From Sphingobium subterraneum (GTDB lineage: Bacteria > Pseudomonadota > Alphaproteobacteria > Sphingomonadales > Sphingomonadaceae), in the NCBI RefSeq assembly GCF_014199435.1, contig NZ_JACIJP010000001.1:992001-1056000 (forward strand): 64,000 nt of DNA, read 5' to 3'. Below, one piece after another: positions 55,494 through 64,000 of the stretch. Under the pieces are notes generated by a model, which saw only the letters and a program-made list of their open reading frames with translations, had not been told where the DNA came from and did not search any database. Positions within the stretch are counted from its first letter, which is position 1, and every line of letters starts with the position of its first letter. The translations under genes and the position numbers were made by a program.

Positions 55494-56909
55494 ATGGCAC
55501 GGGGCAACAGACTTTTCGCAGGGGCGCAACTCCGCCAGCTCCGGCTGGACCAGCGCATGGATCAGGCAGCGATGGCAGCGATCCTCGGCATCTCGGTCTC
55601 CTATCTCAGCCAGCTTGAAACCGATGACCGCCCGCTGACCGCCAAGGTCAAGGCTGCGCTCGCGCAGGCCTATCCCGTCGACTGGGCCGCCTTCGACGAT
55701 CGGGAAGGCGAGCAGCTCCTGGGCGCGTTCGTTCATGCCCTCGCGCAGCCCGATGTCGCCGGACCCACTCTGGAACCGGAGCGGATCGAGAAGCTCCATC
55801 TGCAATATCCCGAATTCGCCGCCCGTTATGTCGACCTGCATCGTGCTTTCCGCCAGACGCACGAGCGCCTTAACATGGTCGAGGAAGCCATCGCCAACGA
55901 CATGACCGCGCATGCCCGCCTGCCCTGGGAAGCGGTCCGCGACTGGTTTCACGACGCGGGCAATTATGTACATGAGCTCGACTGCATGGCAGAGGATGTC
56001 CACGGCCGCCTGGGTTCGCCCGATCGCGTGAGCGAGACAGCGCTGGTTGATGCGCTTGCCAGCATGCAGGACACCACCGTCCACGTCGGGGAGGCCCATG
56101 GGTCACTCTTGCGTGCATTTGATCCGGCCGAACGACGCCTGTTCGTCAACGCCGCAGCACCAGAGGAAAGCCGCAAATTCCTGATGGCGCATCGCCTGAT
56201 GCAGGGCGAGGCCGCAGACCTGATCGCAGCACTGGTAAGCGCGGCCGCGATCCCCGCGCCCGGAGCGGACCGGCTGCTCGCCGTGGGGCTCGCCAATTAC
56301 GCGGCAGGCGCGCTGATGATGCCCTATCGTCAGTTCCGCACCAGCGCCCGCACACTGCGACACGACATCGACCGGCTCGCCCGCGCTTTCGGGGTCAGCT
56401 TCGAGCAGGCCTGCCACCGCCTTTCGACGCTACAACGCCCCGGCATGCGCGGCATTCCGTTGTTCTTCTGCCGCGTCGACATGGCTGGCAATATCACCAA
56501 GCGTCACAGCGCCACGCGCCTGCAATTTGCCCGCTTCGGTGGCGCCTGCCCGCTCTGGATTGTCCATGAAGCCGTCGGCGTCCCCGACCGTATCCTCACC
56601 CAATTGGGAGAAACCCCGGATGGCGTGCGCTATGTCTCGATGGCCAAGGGCCTCGTGAAGCCCTCGGGCACCTATTCCCGCCCGCCCCGCCGCTATGCGG
56701 TCGCTTTGGGGTGCGAGGTCGAGCATGCCGCCAACTTCATTTATGCGGACGGCATGCAGCTTCACGACGAGGCGGCCGCCGCACCGATCGGCATTACATG
56801 CCGTCTGTGCCCGCGTCAGGGATGCGACCAGCGCGCTTTCCCGCCAACCGACCGGCCGATCCGGGTCGATCCCAATATGCGCGACGTCGTGCCCTATTCG
56901 ATCGAGTAG
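55494..56909 (+). CDS. pccR: PccR/ScfR-type short-chain acyl-CoA transcriptional regulator
   Basis: A 471-residue regulator. Residues about 10-65 form an XRE-like helix-turn-helix (LRQLRLDQRMDQAAMAAILG, YLSQLETDDRPLT). The long C-terminal part belongs to the short-chain fatty acyl-CoA regulator family (MMPYRQFRTSARTLRHDIDR, RPGMRGIPLFFCRVD, and cysteines CRLCPRQGCDQRAFP). In Rhodobacter sphaeroides PccR controls propionyl-CoA carboxylase; the divergent pccB supports the same role here. Gene symbol is by homology only. Confidence 0.88.
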   Translation: MARGNRLFAGAQLRQLRLDQRMDQAAMAAILGISVSYLSQLETDDRPLTAKVKAALAQAYPVDWAAFDDREGEQLLGAFVHALAQPDVAGPTLEPERIEKLHLQYPEFAARYVDLHRAFRQTHERLNMVEEAIANDMTAHARLPWEAVRDWFHDAGNYVHELDCMAEDVHGRLGSPDRVSETALVDALASMQDTTVHVGEAHGSLLRAFDPAERRLFVNAAAPEESRKFLMAHRLMQGEAADLIAALVSAAAIPAPGADRLLAVGLANYAAGALMMPYRQFRTSARTLRHDIDRLARAFGVSFEQACHRLSTLQRPGMRGIPLFFCRVDMAGNITKRHSATRLQFARFGGACPLWIVHEAVGVPDRILTQLGETPDGVRYVSMAKGLVKPSGTYSRPPRRYAVALGCEVEHAANFIYADGMQLHDEAAAAPIGITCRLCPRQGCDQRAFPPTDRPIRVDPNMRDVVPYSIE

Positions 56910-56910
56910 C

Positions 56911-57756
56911 TTAGTTCAGCATCGCGAACAAAAACCGCCCCGCCACGAACAGCAGATACAGACCCAGTATCAGTTCCAGCCGTCGCTGCGACAGCGCGTG
57001 CGCGATCCGTACGCCATAGGGTGCGGCGAGCATCGACGTCGGCACCATCAAAAGCACCCCTGTCAGCGATACGTAACCGATCGACAGCGGCGGCAGCATC
57101 GCCATCTTTGGCCAACCACCAATAATGTACGCAATTACGCCGGGGATCGATATGATGACCCCGAGGCCGGATGACGTGGCGACCGACTGGCGAATGGGCC
57201 GCCCGTGCACGCTCATCAACAGGTTGGAAATCGATCCGCCGCCAATGCCAATCAACGCCGACGCGCTCCCGATCACCAGCCCGTACAGCCACATCACCGC
57301 CCGGCCCGGCATGTCGTTCGACAATCGCCAGTCAGCCCGCCCGAACAGCAGCTTGACCGCCAGGATTGTCGCGACGACCACGAACACACCCTTAAAAAGC
57401 CATGCGGGGGCGTCCGCCGCGATCGCCCCGCCCAGCGCCACGCCGATGATCACCGGTATCGCCCAGGTCCTCAGCACCGCTATATCTACCGCGTTTCGGG
57501 CATGATGCGCACGAAACGAACGGATCGATGTGGGTATGATGATCGCGAGCGAGGTGCCGACGCACAGCTGCATCCGCACCTCTTCTGGTACGCCCATAAG
57601 ACGGAATACCTCATAAAGTACCGGCACGATGACCGTACCGCCCCCCACGCCGAAAACCCCTGCCAGCAACCCGCTCACGGCCCCCGCCGCAACGAGCGAG
57701 ACGAGCAGCAATAACAGCTCGCTTATCGGAACACCCGCAACCGCCAAGGCAGTCAA
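56911..57756 (-). CDS. TauE/SafE-family sulfite/anion exporter
   Basis: A 281-residue inner-membrane protein with about eight membrane segments, starting SELLLLLVSLVAAGAVSGLLAG and carrying the G-G-G-T-V-I-V-P-V loop typical of TauE/SafE. Conserved small-residue helix packing is seen around IGIGGGSISNLLM. Substrate (sulfite, sulfoacetate or another anion) is not fixed by the sequence. It is convergent with the pccR gene with 1 bp between stops, and lies 10 bp after the gor gene. Confidence 0.85.
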   Translation of the reverse strand: MTALAVAGVPISELLLLLVSLVAAGAVSGLLAGVFGVGGGTVIVPVLYEVFRLMGVPEEVRMQLCVGTSLAIIIPTSIRSFRAHHARNAVDIAVLRTWAIPVIIGVALGGAIAADAPAWLFKGVFVVVATILAVKLLFGRADWRLSNDMPGRAVMWLYGLVIGSASALIGIGGGSISNLLMSVHGRPIRQSVATSSGLGVIISIPGVIAYIIGGWPKMAMLPPLSIGYVSLTGVLLMVPTSMLAAPYGVRIAHALSQRRLELILGLYLLFVAGRFLFAMLN

Positions 57757-57766
57757 GCCCTGCCGC

Positions 57767-59113
57767 TCATTTCATGAGCACCAGTTCTTCCGCCATACTC
57801 GGATGCAGCGCGACCGTGTCGTCGAAATCCTGCTTGGTCAGACCAGCCTTCACCGCGATCGCCGCCGCCTGCAGGATTTCCGGCGCGTCCGGGCCGATCA
57901 TGTGCAGCCCGACGACCTTGTCGGTGGTCGCATCGCAGATCATCTTGTAAAGGCCCCGCTCATTCCGCCCGGCGAGCACGTTCTTCATCGGCCGGAAATC
58001 AGACGTGTAGACCTTGATTGTCCCCAGTGCATTGCGCGCCTGACTTTCCGTCAGGCCGACACCGGCCATCGGCGGATGGCTGAACACGGCCGAGGGAATG
58101 CAACTGTAATCGACCGTGCGCGGCGTGTTGCCAAACACTGTGTCGGCAAACGCCTGCCCCTCGCGGATCGCGACCGGCGTCAGCTGCACCCGGTTGGTGA
58201 CATCGCCAACTGCATAGACGCTCGCCACATTGGTGCGGTTCTGTTCGTCCACCTTGATCGCACCGATCGCGTCGACTTCGACCCCGACAGTCTCCAGTCC
58301 GATGTCGAAACTCTTGGGCTTCCGGCCGATTGCGTAAAGCACCAGATCGCATTCGATCGGGTCGCCGCTGCCCAGATGCACGGTCAGCGCTCCGCTTTCC
58401 GTCTTGTCGATGCGCTGGAAGGGGGCGTTGAAACGGAACTGGATACCCTTTGTCATGCTGATCTGGAGCAAACGGTCCCGGATCTGTTCGTCATAGCCAC
58501 GCAGGATCTGGTCGGACCGGTTGACGATCGTGACCGTCGATCCGAACTCGTTAAAGATCCCGGCAAATTCATTGGCGATGTAGCCCCCGCCGGCAATCAC
58601 CACGCGCTTGGGAAGCGCATCGAGATGAAACACCTCGTTCGACGTGATCCCGTGCTCGGCTCCTTCGAACTCCGGCACCATGGGCCAAGCGCCGGTCGCG
58701 ACCAGAATGCGTTCCGCGCTGACCTTCCGCCCGCTTGCCAGCGTCACTTCCTGCGGTCCGGTCACCGTGGCACGTTCATGAAAGGTCGTGACCTTGTTGT
58801 TGTCCAACGTCTGCTGATAGAGTCCATTGAGCCGATCGACCTCGGCCAGCACCGTGTCGCGCAGCGCCGCCCAGTCTAACGCGCAATGCGGCACATCCCA
58901 GCCGAAGCGGCGGGCATCGTGGAGATCCTCCGCAAAATGCGCACCATAGACGAGCATCTTCTTGGGCACACAACCCCGGATGACGCAGGTGCCGCCAACC
59001 CGATACTCCTCGGCCACCGCGACCCGCGCGCCATGCCCCGCCGCGACCCGCGACGCACGCACGCCGCCTGAACCGGCGCCAATGACGAAGAGGTCGAAAT
59101 CAAATGCACTCAT
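57767..59113 (-). CDS. gor: Glutathione-disulfide reductase
   Basis: FAD/NADPH disulfide reductase of 448 residues. The FAD loop is GAGSGGVRASR near the N-terminus, the redox-active disulfide is C43-C48 in GGTCVIRGCVPKK, the NADPH loop is GGGYIANEFAG and the C-terminal active histidine lies in VALHPSMAEE. Its ATG overlaps the pgi stop by four bases. Confidence 0.93.
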   Translation of the reverse strand: MSAFDFDLFVIGAGSGGVRASRVAAGHGARVAVAEEYRVGGTCVIRGCVPKKMLVYGAHFAEDLHDARRFGWDVPHCALDWAALRDTVLAEVDRLNGLYQQTLDNNKVTTFHERATVTGPQEVTLASGRKVSAERILVATGAWPMVPEFEGAEHGITSNEVFHLDALPKRVVIAGGGYIANEFAGIFNEFGSTVTIVNRSDQILRGYDEQIRDRLLQISMTKGIQFRFNAPFQRIDKTESGALTVHLGSGDPIECDLVLYAIGRKPKSFDIGLETVGVEVDAIGAIKVDEQNRTNVASVYAVGDVTNRVQLTPVAIREGQAFADTVFGNTPRTVDYSCIPSAVFSHPPMAGVGLTESQARNALGTIKVYTSDFRPMKNVLAGRNERGLYKMICDATTDKVVGLHMIGPDAPEILQAAAIAVKAGLTKQDFDDTVALHPSMAEELVLMK

Positions 59114-60621
59114 GCCGCGCTTACCCCCAGGGCCAGTTCTATCAGTGCCATGGTCGACGGGTCGAAACCCGACGGCCCCTTCTGGTCGATGCTCTTGGCG
59201 ATTTCCTTGCCCAATTCGACACCGAATTGGTCGAACGGATTGATCCCCATCAACACCGCATTGGCAAAGGTGCGATGCTCGTAGAACGCGATCAGCGCGC
59301 CGAGCACTTCCGGCGTTACGTCGTCGAGCAGGATGGTGGTCGATGGCCGCCCGCCGGGATAGGCGCGTGCCGGATCGTCCGGATTGGGACGCCCTTGCAT
59401 GAGCGCCGCGCCCTGCGCGAAACAGTTGGTCAGCAACACCTGATGATGCGCCAGATCGAGCGTATGCCCTGGCTCCCGTGCCGCAATGAACTCGACCGGC
59501 ACGATGTGGGTGCCCTGATGCAAAAGCTGGAATACCGCATGCTGCGCATCGGTGCCAACCCCGCCCCAGGTGATCGCAGCGGTGGGACCATCGACCGGTT
59601 CGCCCTGCGCCGTTACGCTCTTTCCGTTGCTCTCCATCTCCAGCTGCTGGAGGTAGGAGGGCAGCAGCCGCAGCCGCTCGTCATAGGCAAAAACGGCGCG
59701 CGTCTGGCACTTCATAACACGCGCGTAATATTGGTCCACGAACGCCGCGATCAACGGTGCATTGGCTTCCGGCGCGCTTAGCCGGAAATGCCGGTCCATC
59801 GCCGCCGCCCCTTCGAGCAGGCTCTCGAACGCGTCCCATCCCAGCCCCAGCGCCGCCGGAAAACCGATTGAAGACCACAGAGAATAGCGCCCGCCGACGC
59901 TTTCGCTGAACGGCAGGATGCGCGTCTCGTCGACGCCCCATTCGATCGCCTTGTCCGGCGCCGCCGTCAGGGCGATCACGCGGCCATAAGGGTCTTCGAC
60001 GCCACTTTCGGTCATCCAGTTGATTGCGCTCGTGGCGTTCAGCATGGTTTCGGTGGTGGTGAACGTCTTGGACGCCACTGCGAGGATCGTTGCAGCGGGA
60101 TCGAAATCCTTGATCGCCTCTTCCAGCGCGCATCCATCGACGTTGGACACGATCGCCACGTCGTAGCGGTCACTGTCGCGGCCCAGTGCGTCGACGATCA
60201 GGTCCGGCCCGAGCGCCGACCCTCCGATGCCGACATGCAATATGTGCCGGATCGGTCCCAGCGCGTCGGCCTCGATCGCGTCGATCAGCGCGCGCATCCG
60301 GTTGTGAAATGTCCGCGCCCGCGCCACGCTGTCAGCCGCGCCCTCGCCGCGTTCCGCCGTGTGCTCGGCGGCGCGGCCTTCGGTATTGTTGACCAGCGCC
60401 CCGGCAAACAGCGCGTCGCGACGGATGGTGAAGTCCTTCTCCTCCGCGAGCTTCAGAAACGCGCCGGTCACCTCCGGGGTCAAATGGGTCTTCGACCAGT
60501 CGAAGCGGATCGGCCCCACCGCCATGGTCATCCGGTCAAGCCGTCCGGCGTCGTCATCGAAAACCGTGCGCAGGTCAGGTGTCGGAAAAGCGGCAATCTC
60601 GGCCCATGCGGCACTGGTCAT
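59110..60621 (-). CDS. pgi: Glucose-6-phosphate isomerase
   Basis: Interconverts glucose 6-phosphate and fructose 6-phosphate. It has 503 residues from ATG 60621 (MTSAAWAEIAAFPTPD), with AGGAG seven bases upstream; a much longer upstream reading frame is antisense to lepB. Signatures include HVGIGGSALGP, VASKTFTTTETMLNA, GGRYSLWSSIGFPAAL and the C-terminal K/H-containing INPFDQFGVELGK. Confidence 0.95.
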   Translation of the reverse strand: MTSAAWAEIAAFPTPDLRTVFDDDAGRLDRMTMAVGPIRFDWSKTHLTPEVTGAFLKLAEEKDFTIRRDALFAGALVNNTEGRAAEHTAERGEGAADSVARARTFHNRMRALIDAIEADALGPIRHILHVGIGGSALGPDLIVDALGRDSDRYDVAIVSNVDGCALEEAIKDFDPAATILAVASKTFTTTETMLNATSAINWMTESGVEDPYGRVIALTAAPDKAIEWGVDETRILPFSESVGGRYSLWSSIGFPAALGLGWDAFESLLEGAAAMDRHFRLSAPEANAPLIAAFVDQYYARVMKCQTRAVFAYDERLRLLPSYLQQLEMESNGKSVTAQGEPVDGPTAAITWGGVGTDAQHAVFQLLHQGTHIVPVEFIAAREPGHTLDLAHHQVLLTNCFAQGAALMQGRPNPDDPARAYPGGRPSTTILLDDVTPEVLGALIAFYEHRTFANAVLMGINPFDQFGVELGKEIAKSIDQKGPSGFDPSTMALIELALGVSAA

Positions 60622-60753
60622 AGGAGAACTCCTGTACGGGGCGCGACTGGTCCGATAAGGACCGAATCGGGGTGCAATTACACGCATATGCTTGACCTGA
60701 ACACAGGCGCGACGCAAAGCCCGCAAGATAGTTCGCACGCAGGCAAGGACCAT

Positions 60754-61575
60754 ATGAGCCAAAAATCGGAGACCCGCGACTTTCTGACCTTTCTCGTAAA
60801 GCTCGGCCTGTTCGTGTTTGTGTTGCGCAGCTTCATCGTGGCACCGTTCAATATTCCGTCTGAATCGATGCAGCCTCGCTTGCTGATCGGCGATTATCTG
60901 CTGGTGGCGAAATGGCCTTATGGCTACTCGCGATACTCGCTGCCGTTCAGCATCCCGCTTATCCCCGGGCGCATTTTTGCGAAGGCACCCGAGCGCGGCG
61001 ACGTGGTGGTCTTCAAGGCACCACCGACCCAGCGCGACGACTACATCAAGCGGGTCATCGGCCTGCCCGGGGATATCATCCAGGTGCAGAACGGGACGGT
61101 CATCCTCAACGGCGTCGCCATCCCCAAACGCCGGATCGACGATCTCGTCATTCCCGTGACGCAAAACATGATCGAGGCGACTGCGCGCGAGGGCGGGGAC
61201 AGCCCCTGCTTCCGCGCGGAATTTGAAAAGACCGTCGCGGGCAAATCCACTTGCCATTACCCGCAATACCGCGAAACCTTGCCCAACGGCAAAAGCTACA
61301 ACGTGCTCGACCTCGTTCAGGACGGGGCGGCCGATAACCGGACGAGTATTGTCGTGCCCGAAGGAAAACTGTTCCTGATGGGCGACAATCGCGACCGAAG
61401 CGCCGACAGCCGCTTTCCTGCGGAACAGGGCGGCGGGATCGGCCTTGTGCCCGAAGAGAATCTCGTCGGTAAGGCGCTCGTGTCCGTGTTCTCGACCGAC
61501 GGCAGCGCCAGCTGGCTCCTGCCGTGGACATGGTTCACCGCCGCCCGCTGGGATCGTGTCGGGGAAGCCTTCTGA
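60754..61575 (+). CDS. lepB: Signal peptidase I
   Basis: Inner-membrane serine protease that removes signal peptides. It has 273 residues from ATG 60754 (MSQKSETRDFLTFLVKLG) with AAGGA four bases upstream; one N-terminal membrane segment. The catalytic serine is S38 in NIPSESMQP and lysine K99 in DYIKRVIGLPGD; the GDNRDRSADSR box is also present. A longer start at 60690 is possible. rnc and era follow in the classical order. Confidence 0.95.
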   Translation: MSQKSETRDFLTFLVKLGLFVFVLRSFIVAPFNIPSESMQPRLLIGDYLLVAKWPYGYSRYSLPFSIPLIPGRIFAKAPERGDVVVFKAPPTQRDDYIKRVIGLPGDIIQVQNGTVILNGVAIPKRRIDDLVIPVTQNMIEATAREGGDSPCFRAEFEKTVAGKSTCHYPQYRETLPNGKSYNVLDLVQDGAADNRTSIVVPEGKLFLMGDNRDRSADSRFPAEQGGGIGLVPEENLVGKALVSVFSTDGSASWLLPWTWFTAARWDRVGEAF

Positions 61576-61588
61576 TGAGGGCTGGCCT

Positions 61589-62257
61589 TTGACCGCAGAA
61601 GCGCGCAGCGACTGGATCCGGGCGCTGATCGGGCGCCCGCTCCGCCTGCCCGCCCTGTTCGAACAGGCCCTGACCCACGGCAGCGCATCGGCCGACCATT
61701 ATGAGCGGTTGGAATTTCTCGGCGACCGGGTTCTCGGCCTTGTCATCGGCGAATGGCTGTTCGATCTCTATCCGCACGAACCCGAAGGCAAATTGTCGAG
61801 CCGCCTCAACATGCTCGTTTCGGGCGAGAGCTGCGCCGACATTGCCCGCGACCTCGGCATCGGCGCGCAAATGATCCTCGGCAAGCAGGCGCGCGACGAT
61901 GGCGCGAACGACAGCACCAATGTGCTCGGCGATATGATGGAGGCGCTCATCGGCGCGCTCTTCCTCGACGGCGGGCTGGAGGATGCCCGCACGCTCATCC
62001 GCCGTCTGTGGGCCACCAAGGTCGAGGGTGCGGCGCACGCCCCCAAGCATCCCAAATCCGAACTGCAGGAATGGGCCGCCGCCAATCGTCGCAAGTCGCC
62101 CGTCTACGTCCTGACGGACCGCAGCGGGCCCCACCATAATCTGCGCTTTACCGTCACCGTCTCGATCCCGAACGTGGGTGAGGCCAGCGCGACTGGCGCA
62201 TCGAAGCAGGAGGCAGAAACTGCCGCCGCGCGTACCCTATTGGAGCAAATTGCATGA
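61589..62257 (+). CDS. rnc: Ribonuclease III
   Basis: Double-strand-specific endoribonuclease for rRNA and mRNA processing. It has 222 residues with the signature ERLEFLGDRVL (catalytic glutamate and aspartate), a second acidic site in LGDMMEALIGALFLDGG and a C-terminal double-stranded-RNA-binding domain (PKSELQEWAAANRRKSPVY; ASATGASKQEAETAAAR). The start is TTG at 61589, 14 bp after lepB, because the first in-frame ATG is too far downstream. It overlaps era by four bases (ATGA). Confidence 0.93.
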   Translation: MTAEARSDWIRALIGRPLRLPALFEQALTHGSASADHYERLEFLGDRVLGLVIGEWLFDLYPHEPEGKLSSRLNMLVSGESCADIARDLGIGAQMILGKQARDDGANDSTNVLGDMMEALIGALFLDGGLEDARTLIRRLWATKVEGAAHAPKHPKSELQEWAAANRRKSPVYVLTDRSGPHHNLRFTVTVSIPNVGEASATGASKQEAETAAARTLLEQIA

Positions 62258-63171
62258 ATTCCCCTTCGCTCGATTCCGGCGCTGAACGCTGCGGCGTCAT
62301 CGCCGTCGTCGGGGCGCCCAACGCGGGCAAGTCCACCCTCGTTAACGCGCTGGTCGGTCAGAAAGTGGCGATCACCAGCCCCAAGGCGCAAACCACCCGC
62401 ACCCGCGTACTCGGCGTCGCGCTGGAGGGGAACACGCAGCTCGTCCTCGTCGACACCCCCGGTATCTTCGCGCCCAAGCGCCGCCTCGACCGGGCAATGG
62501 TGCAGGCGGCGTGGGGCGGCACGCAGGACGCCGACCTCATCGCGCTGGTCGTCGATGCCAAGGGCGGGCTGGGCGGCAAGCTGGAAGCAATCGTCGAGGG
62601 GCTGAAGCACCGCAGCGAGCCGAAGATCCTCATCCTCAACAAGGTGGACATTGCCGACAAGGGCAAGCTCCTCATCCACGCGCAGCGGATGAACGAACTG
62701 CTGACCTTCCGCGACATCTACTTCGTCAGCGCCGCGACCGGCGACGGCCTTCCCGAACTCAAGACCGCCCTCGCCGCGTCCGTGCCGGAGGGACCATGGC
62801 ACTTCCCCGCCGATCAGGTATCGAGCGCGACCGACCGCATGCTCGCCGCCGAAATCACGCGCGAGCAGCTCTACCACCAGCTCCACGCCGAACTGCCCTA
62901 TGCCTGCGCGGTGGAGACAGAGAAATATACCGAGCGCGACGATGGCAGCGTCGAGATCCACCAGCAGATCCTCACCGCCCGCCCCACCCAGCGCGCCATC
63001 ATCCTGGGCAAGGGCGGCGCGCGGCTGAAGGAAATCGGTTCAAAAGCGCGGGCAGAACTGGCCGTTTTGTTGGGATGCCGGGTGCACCTCTATCTCCACG
63101 TCAAGGTGAAGGCCGACTGGGAAGACGACCGAGGCGTCTATCGCGATATCGGCCTGGATTGGGTGGAATAG
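62254..63171 (+). CDS. era: GTPase Era
   Basis: Ribosome-assembly GTPase that binds the 3' end of 16S rRNA. It has 305 residues with G1 GAPNAGKST at 20-28, G3 DTPG, G4 NKVD and a C-terminal KH domain (RPTQRAIILGKGGARLKEIG). Translation is coupled to rnc by a 4-base overlap. Era and RNase III often act in the same rRNA pathway. Confidence 0.97.
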   Translation: MNSPSLDSGAERCGVIAVVGAPNAGKSTLVNALVGQKVAITSPKAQTTRTRVLGVALEGNTQLVLVDTPGIFAPKRRLDRAMVQAAWGGTQDADLIALVVDAKGGLGGKLEAIVEGLKHRSEPKILILNKVDIADKGKLLIHAQRMNELLTFRDIYFVSAATGDGLPELKTALAASVPEGPWHFPADQVSSATDRMLAAEITREQLYHQLHAELPYACAVETEKYTERDDGSVEIHQQILTARPTQRAIILGKGGARLKEIGSKARAELAVLLGCRVHLYLHVKVKADWEDDRGVYRDIGLDWVE

Positions 63172-63182
63172 TTTCGTCAGCC

Positions 63183-63707
63183 TTACGGCACCAGCTTCAC
63201 CTGAAAGTCGTCATCCATCCTGAAGTCGATTGGTTTGCCAAGCCACTCGAACGTCTGTCGCAACGTGATTGACCTCTCCGCTTTGTTCGGACAATCGCTG
63301 TTTTCTTCCGCTTTCGAATACCGAATGTTGATGTCGTAGAGGTTTTTTCCGGCATCATAGCGAACGGCCGTAATGGAAATGGAGATTTGCTCCTGGCTGG
63401 ACCGGCTTCGGCCTGGAGGACATTGGATAACGGCACCACTCAACGGTTGAGAAATCGACAGGTTGGCGTTCCCCCAGCCGCCAATACGTAAAACTTGGTT
63501 CACCATTGTCTGACCTCGCTGGATTATGATGAGCCTTAATGTTTCAACGGGCCGAGGCTCTTCTCTGACAGATCGAGGGAAAGACGGCGGAATAGAGATC
63601 GCAGGAGGTGTGGGAGCAGGTGACATTTGCGCCCATGCGTGGCTTACACTCGCGAGTGACAATATCGCTCCCGCGAGTGAAACGCCCAAATTTTTACCGT
63701 AATCCAT
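63183..63707 (-). CDS. Secreted protein of unknown function
   Basis: A 174-residue protein with a clear signal peptide (MDYGKNLGVSLAGAILSLAS, cleavage near SHAWAQ), a proline-rich linker (PAPTPPAISIPPSFPRS) and a beta-rich C-terminal domain with two cysteines (QCPPGRS, NSDCPNKAE). I do not recognise the family. It lies between era and topA on the opposite strand from era. No partner is evident. Confidence 0.65.
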   Translation of the reverse strand: MDYGKNLGVSLAGAILSLASVSHAWAQMSPAPTPPAISIPPSFPRSVREEPRPVETLRLIIIQRGQTMVNQVLRIGGWGNANLSISQPLSGAVIQCPPGRSRSSQEQISISITAVRYDAGKNLYDINIRYSKAEENSDCPNKAERSITLRQTFEWLGKPIDFRMDDDFQVKLVP

Positions 63708-63761
63708 GATAACACTCCGAAAGATAAGGCAATTTTATCCTTCAGGGGTATTAACAATTCC

Positions 63762-64000
63762 TTACGACTTCGCTTTGGACGCGGCCTTCTTCCCCGCCGC
63801 CTTCTTCGCGCCACCCGCAGCCTTCTTCGGCGCGGCCTTCTTTTTCCCCTTCTTCGCCGGAGCGGCCGCCGCGCGGGCATCAATCAGCTGCGCGGCTTCT
63901 TCCAGCGTCAGGGCGTCCTTGTCGATCGTCTTGGGCAGGGTCGCGTTGGTGGTGCCGTCGGTGACATAGGGGCCATAGCGGCCCTCCATCAGCTTGATCT
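63762..64000 (-). CDS. topA: DNA topoisomerase I, C-terminal end (cut by window edge)
   Basis: The last 79 residues of a larger protein. IKLMEGRYGPYVTDG followed by TNATLPKTIDKDALTLEEAAQLI is the typical end of the alphaproteobacterial TopA zinc-binding and C-terminal region. It closes with a lysine- and alanine-rich tail (KKGKKKAAPKKAAGGAKKAA), expected to bind DNA. The catalytic part lies beyond base 64000. Confidence 0.88.
   Translation of the reverse strand, partial: IKLMEGRYGPYVTDGTTNATLPKTIDKDALTLEEAAQLIDARAAAAPAKKGKKKAAPKKAAGGAKKAAGKKAASKAKS

Noticed and set aside
61589..61750. RNase III signature reads GDRVL in place of the common GDAVL.
   Set aside because: The changed position is not catalytic, and the acidic residues are intact; not evidence of altered function.

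Overview
The window looks like chromosome from a GC-rich alphaproteobacterium of the Sphingomonadales (Sphingomonas/Sphingobium type). I infer this from gene content and order (lptD-surA-pdxA-rsmA, lepB-rnc-era, a PccR-type propionyl-CoA operon, an exosortase cluster with PEP-CTERM protein, EpsD and a small accessory protein) and from the protein sequences. No database search was possible.

Layout. 1-8035 is housekeeping on the minus strand: CCA-adding enzyme (cut by the window edge), Nudix hydrolase, DUF1285 protein, RarA, a glycosyltransferase, a transglutaminase-like protein, Ndk, HolC and PepA, with one small HNH gene on plus. 8219-13919 is the plus-strand outer-membrane and ribosome block lptD-surA-pdxA-rsmA. 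13923-18278 holds a DUF952 protein, gyrA, a DUF2306 membrane protein and an SDR oxidoreductase. 18537-24601 holds two tandem paralogous secreted repeat proteins, an Lrp/AsnC regulator, a histidine kinase with a degenerate ATPase domain and a polysaccharide-deacetylase-like protein.

24667-24854 carries two tRNAs (CAU anticodon, probably Ile2; and Pro-UGG). A 7.5 kb genomic island (24838-32323) sits in the 3' end of tRNA-Pro, bounded by a 17 bp direct repeat. It encodes a tyrosine integrase, a serine recombinase with res-like repeats, a frameshifted tandem-domain AntA/AntB antirepressor, two zinc-finger-like proteins and several unrecognised genes, including a 41-codon gene.

32448-42117 is a surface and export region. 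It has two glycosyltransferases, an EpsD-type lipoprotein, an exosortase with a small membrane accessory protein, a PEP-CTERM substrate and a retropepsin-like protease. Embedded in it is a two-gene unit resembling a gene-transfer-agent or phage head spike: a spike-base-like 89 aa protein followed by a 701 aa SGNH-esterase/LamG protein. A metallophosphoesterase, alanine racemase and MFS transporter follow.

45907-56909 is a complete propionyl-CoA-to-succinyl-CoA module: pccB, thiolase, epimerase, enoyl-CoA hydratase, methylmalonyl-CoA mutase, bioB, an LprI-like gene and pccA on minus, with the PccR-type regulator divergent and TTTGC/GCAAA half-sites between them. bioB in this run could supply biotin for the carboxylase. 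56911-64000 returns to housekeeping: TauE/SafE transporter, glutathione reductase, pgi, lepB-rnc-era, a secreted unknown and the C-terminus of topA.

No rRNA, CRISPR array or complete insertion sequence was seen. No stretch longer than about 300 bases lacks a gene; shorter gaps with visible structure are listed as features.
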